A DNA stretch of 64,000 nucleotides from Oscillospiraceae bacterium (GTDB taxonomy: Bacteria; Bacillota; Clostridia; Oscillospirales; UBA929). The stretch covers positions 45,364 to 109,363 of the forward strand of contig JAISCT010000042.1 in assembly GCA_031265355.1 (NCBI GenBank), written 5' to 3'. The position numbers and the translations under genes were made by a program. This document shows positions 58,588 to 64,000 of the stretch, one piece after another. Position 1 is the stretch's first letter. Each line of letters opens with the position of its first letter. Below the pieces are notes generated by a model that saw only the letters and a list, made by a program, of their open reading frames with translations, was not told where the DNA came from and did not search any database.

Positions 58588-61035
58588 ATGTTTGCGAACA
58601 AAGCGACGTTTAAGCGCAGTTACAAGAAGAAGATCGCCTCCATGTTCGGCAAGTCGCTGGAGGACGCCTCCCTGTCGGACAAGTATGTCGCGTTGGCTTC
58701 GATGCTCCGCGACGCGATCAACGACAAGTGGATCAAGACAAACGACACCTATTTGATTCAGGGCCACCGTCAGGTGTACTATTTCTCGCTTGAATTCCTG
58801 GTGGGCAAGTTTTTGGAGGCCCATCTGCTCTACACGGGGATGGGCGACATCTGCCGGCAGGGCCTCGCCGAGCTCGGCATCGATCTGGACGAGCTCTTTG
58901 GCGTCGAGCCGGACGCGGGGCTGGGCAACGGCGGACTGGGCCGCCTTGCCGCCTGTTTTCTCGACTCCATCGCTTCCATGAGCCTGCCGGGGCACGGCTG
59001 CGGCATCCGCTACAAGTACGGCCTTTTTTCCCAGAAGATCATCGACGGTTACCAGGTGGAACTGCCCGACAACTGGCTGCGGGAGACAAACGCCTGGGAG
59101 ATCTGCAAACCGGACAAGGCCGTGGTGATCAAATTCGGCGGGCGGGTCGAAACTTCGTTTGACGAAACGGGCAAGGTGCACTTCGAACATGTGGGTTATG
59201 TGCCCGTGCTGGCCGTCCCGTACGACATGCCCATTTTGGGCTACCGCAACAACACGGTGAACACGCTGCGCCTCTGGAGCGCCGAGGCGATCGACAGCTA
59301 TTTCGACTTCTCCTCCTTCTCCCGGGGAGACTACATCAGCGCCGTCTCGAACCGTTATGCGGTGGAGGCCATCTCCGAGGTGCTCTATCCGGACGATTCC
59401 AACTACCAAAACCGGCAGCTGCGTCTCAAGCAGCAGTATTTCTTTGTGTCGGCCGGCCTTACGAGTATCGTAAGGCGCTTCAAGCGGAAGCATCTGGACA
59501 TCACACATCTCTCCGACCGCATCGCCGTGCACATCAACGACACCCACCCGGCGCTGGCCGTGCCCGAGCTCATGCGCATCTTGATCGACGAGGAGGGCAT
59601 GGGTTGGGAGGACGCCTGGGCGCAGACCACGTCCATCATCGCCTACACGAACCACACGATTCTGCCGGAGGCGCTGGAGACTTGGCCGGTCGACACCTTC
59701 CGGGAACTCCTGCCGCGCATGATGATGATCGTCGAGGAGATCAACCGCCGCTTCTGCCTTGAGCTGACGAGAGCGTACCCGAACGATTCGGAGCGCGTGC
59801 GGCGCATGTCCATCATCTCAGACGGCGTCGTCAAGATGGCAAATCTTGCCGTCGTGGGGTCGCACAGTGTGAACGGCGTGGCTGCCGTCCACAGCGAGCT
59901 GCTAAAGAGCGTCGTCATGCGGGAACTCCATGAGTTTTTCCCGGAGAAATTCAACAACAAGACAAACGGCGTGACGCACCGCCGCTGGTTGATCAAGTCA
60001 AACCCGCCGCTCACGGATATGATCAGCGAACTCATCGGCGAGAAGTGGATCTCGGCGCCGGAGCGGCTGAAGGGATTGCTCGACTTCCGCGCCGATCCGG
60101 TGGTGCTGGACCGGCTGCGTCGGATCAAACGGCAAAACAAGGAACGTCTGGCCGCGTATATCATGAAGAACAACGGCGTGGCCGTGGACCCGGACTCGAT
60201 CTTCGACGTACAGGTCAAGCGAGTCCACGCCTATAAACGCCAGCTCCTCAACGCCCTGCATATCCTGCACCTCTACAACCAGATCTGCGACAACCCGGCG
60301 CTTGAGATGACGCCGCGCACTTTCATCATCGCCGGCAAAGCGGCGCCGAGCTACTACTACGCCAAAAACATCATCAAATTCATCAACGAGCTGGCCTTAG
60401 TAATCCACAACGACAGCCGCGTGGACGGGCGTATCAAGCTTGTGTTCCTCGAAAATTACGGCATCCCCATCGCCGAGCTGGTTTTCCCCGCCTCAGACGT
60501 CAGCGAGCAGATCTCGACCGCCTCGAAGGAGGCCTCCGGTACGGGGAACATGAAGTTTATGATGAACGGCGCGGTGACGATCGGCACGGACGACGGCGCA
60601 AACATCGAGATCCGTGAACTGGTGGGGGATGATAATTTCTTCCTCTTTGGCCTCAAAGTCCGCGACGTGTTGGACTACTACGCAAACGGCGGTTACAACG
60701 CCGCCGCGCTGGCAGAGAGCGACACGCGGCTGAGCCGCATTCTGGCGCAGCTCCAGGGCGGGCTTTCCCCGCGGGTGCCACACGACGAATTCAACAACAT
60801 CACGCGTTCGCTCCTGCAGTACAACGATGAGTTCTTTGTGCTGCGTGACTTCGACAGTTACGCGGACACGCAGGCGCGGCTGGGCGCGCGTTACTGCGAC
60901 CAGGAGATCTGGCAGCGCATGGCGCTTACGAACATCGCTTTCTCGGGGCATTTCTCCTCGGATCACACAATCGGCCTCTATGCCTCGGAGATCTGGAACG
61001 TTCAACCCTGTAAGATCGTCGGCAGCAAAGCGTAG
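58588..61035 (+). CDS. glgP: glycogen/maltodextrin phosphorylase
   Basis: 815 residues, normal length. Typical motifs: GHRQVYYFSLEFLVGKFLEAHL, GNGGLGRLAACFLDSIAS, NDTHPALAVPELMRIL, NHTILPEALETWP, FDVQVKRVHAYKRQLLNALH, ENYGIPIAELVFPASDVSEQ, and the PLP-binding Lys656 in SGTGNMKFMMNG. It releases glucose-1-phosphate from glycogen in the cytoplasm. ATG 58588 has GGAGGAAT. Other glycogen genes are not in the window. Confidence 0.97.
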   Translation: MFANKATFKRSYKKKIASMFGKSLEDASLSDKYVALASMLRDAINDKWIKTNDTYLIQGHRQVYYFSLEFLVGKFLEAHLLYTGMGDICRQGLAELGIDLDELFGVEPDAGLGNGGLGRLAACFLDSIASMSLPGHGCGIRYKYGLFSQKIIDGYQVELPDNWLRETNAWEICKPDKAVVIKFGGRVETSFDETGKVHFEHVGYVPVLAVPYDMPILGYRNNTVNTLRLWSAEAIDSYFDFSSFSRGDYISAVSNRYAVEAISEVLYPDDSNYQNRQLRLKQQYFFVSAGLTSIVRRFKRKHLDITHLSDRIAVHINDTHPALAVPELMRILIDEEGMGWEDAWAQTTSIIAYTNHTILPEALETWPVDTFRELLPRMMMIVEEINRRFCLELTRAYPNDSERVRRMSIISDGVVKMANLAVVGSHSVNGVAAVHSELLKSVVMRELHEFFPEKFNNKTNGVTHRRWLIKSNPPLTDMISELIGEKWISAPERLKGLLDFRADPVVLDRLRRIKRQNKERLAAYIMKNNGVAVDPDSIFDVQVKRVHAYKRQLLNALHILHLYNQICDNPALEMTPRTFIIAGKAAPSYYYAKNIIKFINELALVIHNDSRVDGRIKLVFLENYGIPIAELVFPASDVSEQISTASKEASGTGNMKFMMNGAVTIGTDDGANIEIRELVGDDNFFLFGLKVRDVLDYYANGGYNAAALAESDTRLSRILAQLQGGLSPRVPHDEFNNITRSLLQYNDEFFVLRDFDSYADTQARLGARYCDQEIWQRMALTNIAFSGHFSSDHTIGLYASEIWNVQPCKIVGSKA

Positions 61036-61131
61036 CCACACAAGATACATGAATCATACATACTCCGGCCGGCTTTGGCTCATACTACCGATGAAAATCG
61101 GGCGCGTGGGCGCCGAAAAGGAGTGAGGCCA

Positions 61132-61317
61132 ATGGCCAATCTGACGACCAAGGAGTGCTCGGCCCTCAAGGATCTGCTCGGCACGGAGCAGATCCTCGTC
61201 AAAAAGTACCGGACGATGGCCGGACAGTGCACCGACGCGGCGCTGAAGAACCAATTCACGGGTATCGCCGCCCGGCACCAGCGGCACTTCGACACACTGA
61301 CCAATCATCTTCGGTAG
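61132..61317 (+). CDS. small spore-coat-like protein
   Basis: 61 residues from ATG 61132 (AAAGGAG site). A helical hairpin like half of a CotF/ferritin-like module: TTKECSALKDLLGTEQILVKKYRTMAGQCTDAALKNQ followed by FTGIAARHQRHFDTLTNHL. It pairs with the next small gene, 12 bases downstream. Probably expressed during sporulation; no sigma-G/K promoter could be assigned with confidence. Confidence 0.75.
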   Translation: MANLTTKECSALKDLLGTEQILVKKYRTMAGQCTDAALKNQFTGIAARHQRHFDTLTNHLR

Positions 61318-61329
61318 GAGGGCGTCACC

Positions 61330-61605
61330 ATGAACACGACAACCCAAGCGACAAGCGGCTTGCTGGGAGACAAGGAGATCCTGAACGACTTTCTCTCCGG
61401 CGAAAAATTTCTTTCCGGCAACTACAACACCTTTGCCGGCGAATGCGCTGACGTAAATTTGCGCGACGACTTTTTGGAGCTTCTCAAAGACGGACATGCG
61501 ATCCAGTCCGAACTCTTTCAATCCATGAACGCCCGCGGCTGGTACCCCGTCCAACCCGCCCCCGCCGCCGACGTCGACCAACTGCGGCAGACCTTCGTGA
61601 ACTGA
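61330..61605 (+). CDS. CotF-like spore coat protein
   Basis: 91 residues. Helical CotF-type core: LGDKEILNDFLSGEKFLSGNYNTFAGECADVNLRDDFLELLKDGHAIQSELFQSMNARGWYPVQPA, where the GWYPVQ end is typical for small clostridial coat proteins. It probably assembles with the preceding 61-residue protein. A strong hairpin terminator follows. Confidence 0.85.
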   Translation: MNTTTQATSGLLGDKEILNDFLSGEKFLSGNYNTFAGECADVNLRDDFLELLKDGHAIQSELFQSMNARGWYPVQPAPAADVDQLRQTFVN

Positions 61606-61643
61606 ACACCGCCTTGGGGCGACCGCACAAGCTGGTAAATATT

Positions 61644-61691
61644 GGATACAAAACAGCGGTCCCACGCAGGTGGGGCCGCTGTTTTGTATCC
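61644..61691. terminator. terminator after the coat-protein pair
   Basis: 22-base arms (61644-61665 / 61670-61691) pair almost perfectly around a 4-base loop. The stem carries AAAA and TTTT near its base, so it can act in both directions. Confidence 0.8.
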
Positions 61692-61769
61692 AACTACTTG
61701 TATAGACGTTAAGCAAAATAGCACAAAAGTGTGGAAATAGCAGGTGGTTTCGCCCAATTATCAACATTG

Positions 61770-61798
61770 TTGACAGCTTTATCTCCCCGTGTTATACT
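61770..61798 (+). promoter_or_regulatory. promoter of the three-gene AT-richer operon
   Basis: TTGACA (61770-61775), exactly 17 bases, TATACT (61793-61798). The start codon lies 37 bases downstream of the -10 box. Confidence 0.8.
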
Positions 61799-61835
61799 GA
61801 CAAACAAAGCAACAAAGAAGACGGGAGGGCGAAAG

Positions 61836-62315
61836 ATGAGACGTTCTGACCGCGAAGTCACAGATTTCAATGAAATAACAGACATTCTGCGCCGCGCTGA
61901 CACAATCCGGCTTGGTCTTCGCGATGAGCCTTACCCCTATGTCGTGCCATTGTCGTTTGGGCTTGAAACTGAAGACGGCAAGATAACACTCCACTTCCAC
62001 GGTGCGAAAGACGGTTTGAAGCACGACCTGATCCGCGCCAATCCGCATGTCTGTGTAGAGGCGGATATCTTCCACAGCTACGCCGAAGTGTCGGGAAGCG
62101 TCACGACAGAATATGAGAGTGTCATCGGGTTCGGCACATGCGAACTGGTCAGCGGCGATGAAGCCGTCAAAGGCATAGACTTGCTGCTCGACCATTGCGG
62201 CTTCGGCGGTTTTGAGTACGACCTCAAGGTTTTGGATATTACCGCCGTTTATAAGGTTACACTCGAATCATTTACGGGCAAGCGGCGGTTCGTGAAGACA
62301 CGAAACGGGGTATAA
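61836..62315 (+). CDS. pyridoxamine 5'-phosphate oxidase-like (flavin-binding) protein
   Basis: 159 residues from ATG 61836 (GGGAGGG site). Split-barrel flavin fold of the PNPOx-like/NimA type: ADTIRLGLRDEPYPYVVPLSFG, KITLHFHGAKDGLKHDLIRANPHVCVEAD, then YESVIGFGTCELV. Many relatives bind FMN or F420 and reduce small molecules; some are called nitroimidazole resistance proteins, but resistance cannot be claimed here. First gene of a small operon. Confidence 0.88.
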   Translation: MRRSDREVTDFNEITDILRRADTIRLGLRDEPYPYVVPLSFGLETEDGKITLHFHGAKDGLKHDLIRANPHVCVEADIFHSYAEVSGSVTTEYESVIGFGTCELVSGDEAVKGIDLLLDHCGFGGFEYDLKVLDITAVYKVTLESFTGKRRFVKTRNGV

Positions 62316-62319
62316 GCCA

Positions 62320-62928
62320 ATGAACAAAGAGCGGCAGGAACAGGTTTACGCCGAGCTTGACGGCTTAGAAATAGCATACCGCAAGGTTGACCACCCACCG
62401 CTGTTTACGGCAGCGGACAACGAGATTCACCGTGTTAATATTGGGGCGGTTATCTTCAAAAACCTGTTTCTGCGAAACAAGGACAAGAGCCGATATTATC
62501 TGCTCTCACTCCCGCTTAATAAACGCGCCGATTTGCGGCTTGTGGCGGAGTTGCTCAGTGAAACCCGGTTCAGTTTCGGCAACGATGAAGAACTGTATGC
62601 AAAGCTGAACATCCAACCCGGTTCGGTTTCGTTCCTGAACGTCATCGGCAAACCGGACACGGACGTTGTTTTCCTGATAGACAGCAAAGTGAACGATTAC
62701 GATCTGATCGGCGTTCACCCGAATGACAACACAGCCACGGTGATATTCGCGCCGCGGGAAATTCCGAAGATATGGGCGCATTACGGTGTTCAGTACAGAT
62801 ATTTGGATTTGGATGGCATGGAATATAGCGCGGAGTCCGAGCAAATCCGCCGTGATACGACCGCCGCCGCGCTGCAAGCCACTACTGTTGAAAATAAGTC
62901 GAACCCGTGCAAGGCTTGGGAGTGTTGA
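62320..62928 (+). CDS. YbaK/ProX-type aminoacyl-tRNA deacylase
   Basis: 202 residues. The INS/YbaK editing domain spans most of the chain: LEIAYRKVDHPPLFTAADNEI, GAVIFKNLFLRNKDKSRYYLLSLP, the catalytic-Lys region, and GKPDTDVVFLIDSKVN. These enzymes hydrolyse mischarged Ala- or Cys-tRNA(Pro), acting in trans. It lies 4 bases after the flavoprotein gene and 4 before the radical SAM gene. Confidence 0.9.
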   Translation: MNKERQEQVYAELDGLEIAYRKVDHPPLFTAADNEIHRVNIGAVIFKNLFLRNKDKSRYYLLSLPLNKRADLRLVAELLSETRFSFGNDEELYAKLNIQPGSVSFLNVIGKPDTDVVFLIDSKVNDYDLIGVHPNDNTATVIFAPREIPKIWAHYGVQYRYLDLDGMEYSAESEQIRRDTTAAALQATTVENKSNPCKAWEC

Positions 62929-62932
62929 GGCG

Positions 62933-63802
62933 ATGCACTATGCCGACTACAAGACCATACTCTCTCCGAAGAATGGATTTAACCTCTATCGCGGCTGCAC
63001 ACACGGCTGTATTTACTGTGATTCGAGAAGTAAATGTTATCAGTTTACGCACGACTTTGAGGACATTGAAGTCAAGCGAAACGCCGCCGAGATACTGGAA
63101 GGCCAATTGAGGCGCAAACGCAAGCGCTGTATGTTGTCGTCCGGCGCAATGTGCGACCCGTATATCCCGCTTGAAAGCGAGTTAAAACTCACGCGGCAAT
63201 GCCTCAAGGTCATTGAGCGATATGGGTTCGGCGTGGCGATACAGACAAAATCAAACCTTGTTTTGCGCGACCTTGTTTTGCTGAAAGCAATTAACACCAA
63301 GGCCAAAGCCGTTGTTCAAATGACGCTGACAACTGTGAACGAGAGCCTTTGCCGGATATTGGAGCCAAATGTCTGCACCACCGCCGAGCGGTTCAGGGCG
63401 CTCGAAGTGTTCCGCGACAACGGAATCTCGACCACCGTCTGGTTGTGTCCGATACTGCCGTGGATTAACGACACCGAGGAAAATGTTCGCGGGATACTGG
63501 ACTACTGCGTCAGAGCAAAGGTCACGGCGATTGTCCATTTTGGCATAGGGCTGACTCTCCGCGATGGCGACAGGGAGTATTTCTACCAAAAACTTGACAG
63601 GCATTTCCCGGACCTAAAAGGGCAGTACATCAGGACATTCGGCAACGCCTATGAAATACCAAGCCCGAACGCAAAAAGGCTGCAGTCGATAGTCCGCGAA
63701 ACCTGTGACAGGCATGGTATCATGCTTGGTTTTGAGAACGTATTTAAGTGGCTTTGGTCGTTTCCGGAACCTAACGACCAACTGACTTTTGAGGATTTAT
63801 AG
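62933..63802 (+). CDS. radical SAM protein of the SPL-like/Rv2578c type
   Basis: 289 residues from ATG 62933. The 4Fe-4S motif is CTHGCIYC (C-x3-C-x2-C) in NLYRGCTHGCIYCDSRSKCYQ. A SAM-binding barrel follows (MLSSGAMCDPYIPLESELKLTRQCL, VAIQTKSNLVLRDLVLL). It is related to the spore photoproduct lyase-like family of radical SAM proteins, whose function is mostly unknown. The third gene of the operon, AT-richer than the rest of the window. Confidence 0.88.
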   Translation: MHYADYKTILSPKNGFNLYRGCTHGCIYCDSRSKCYQFTHDFEDIEVKRNAAEILEGQLRRKRKRCMLSSGAMCDPYIPLESELKLTRQCLKVIERYGFGVAIQTKSNLVLRDLVLLKAINTKAKAVVQMTLTTVNESLCRILEPNVCTTAERFRALEVFRDNGISTTVWLCPILPWINDTEENVRGILDYCVRAKVTAIVHFGIGLTLRDGDREYFYQKLDRHFPDLKGQYIRTFGNAYEIPSPNAKRLQSIVRETCDRHGIMLGFENVFKWLWSFPEPNDQLTFEDL

Positions 63803-64000
63803 GTTGAGCATCCATGGGGATCAGACAGAAAAGCGGAGGCCCTTCCTTAGAGCTGTGTTGTCAAGGATATTTCGAATTTGCGGGGAGTGTCGCGCAAACC
63901 GTGTAAACGGGATAATCTAGCAAGGATTTGAGAATACTAAGGTTGCTTTTACCCGTACGGAAGACAGGACAACGATGGAGACCGACCCGAGCGCCGAACG
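63803..64000 (+). other. non-coding window edge, possible start of a group II intron or other structured RNA
   Basis: No gene of useful length. The stretch from about 63888 (GTGTCGCGCAAACCGTGTAA) has a composition and short paired blocks (ACCGTGTAAACGGG, TTACCCGTACGG) reminiscent of the 5' part of a bacterial group II intron, but the element would lie mostly beyond the edge. No diagnostic domain is visible. Confidence 0.25.

Noticed and set aside
61836..62315. Calling the PNPOx-like gene a nitroimidazole resistance gene
   Set aside because: Only the general split-barrel fold is visible; no evidence supports a drug-related role.

Overview
The window looks like chromosomal DNA of a GC-rich, Gram-positive, flagellated and probably spore-forming member of the Clostridia (an Oscillospirales-like relative is my guess, not a demonstrated fact). 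The signs are hisZ-type histidine biosynthesis, RNase J, an Ala-Gly-cleaving LexA, a CheD/CheB/CheR set, S-layer-homology (SLH) proteins, CotF-like coat proteins, a bifunctional AdhE behind a Rex-like operator, YesM/AraC two-component genes, and promoters of the TTGACA-N17-TATAAT type.

Layout. 1-2.9 kb: 5' part of a secreted GH3 glycosidase. 3.2-7.5 kb: PadR regulator, Smr protein, class I glutamine-amidotransferase-like hydrolase, DivIVA-like coiled coil, thioredoxin, and a trigger-factor-like PPIase lipoprotein. 7.8-13.4 kb: one compact operon for catechol meta-cleavage (IclR regulator, ring-fission hydrolase, hydratase, acylating acetaldehyde dehydrogenase, aldolase, XylT-like ferredoxin, catechol 2,3-dioxygenase). 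13.8-20.3 kb: his operon Z-G-D-C-B-A-IE, lacking hisH and hisF and carrying a vestigial second hisC tail. 20.5-22.8 kb: fructose-bisphosphate aldolase and an M24 peptidase. 22.9-31.3 kb: flgBC-fliEFGH, a lytic transglycosylase and cheR-cheB-cheD. 31.5-36 kb: SLH protein, lexA, PocR/AraC regulator, SLOG protein, rpe.

36.2-41 kb: an AT-richer AAA ATPase, then adhE translationally coupled to a small phosphotransferase. 41.2-49.7 kb: a 1682-residue surface protein with two esterase domains and SLH repeats, divergent from a sugar-binding-protein/histidine-kinase/AraC-regulator trio that plausibly controls it. 49.7-54.2 kb: RNase J with a long leader, and a sugar nucleotidyltransferase fused to a degenerate phosphomannomutase domain. 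54.4-61.6 kb: AGCS amino acid carrier, antisense Cys-rich protein, polysaccharide deacetylase, TraX-like protein, glycogen phosphorylase and two small coat proteins. 61.8-63.8 kb: an AT-richer trio (PNPOx-like, YbaK-like, radical SAM).

Two dispersed palindromic repeat families run through the intergenic spaces. One is a 74-bp twin-hairpin element (three full copies and one partial). The other is a shorter palindrome seen in at least three and perhaps five places. The most striking feature is an O2-requiring ring-cleavage operon, complete with its repair ferredoxin, in what otherwise reads as an anaerobe. I saw no tRNA, rRNA or CRISPR array.
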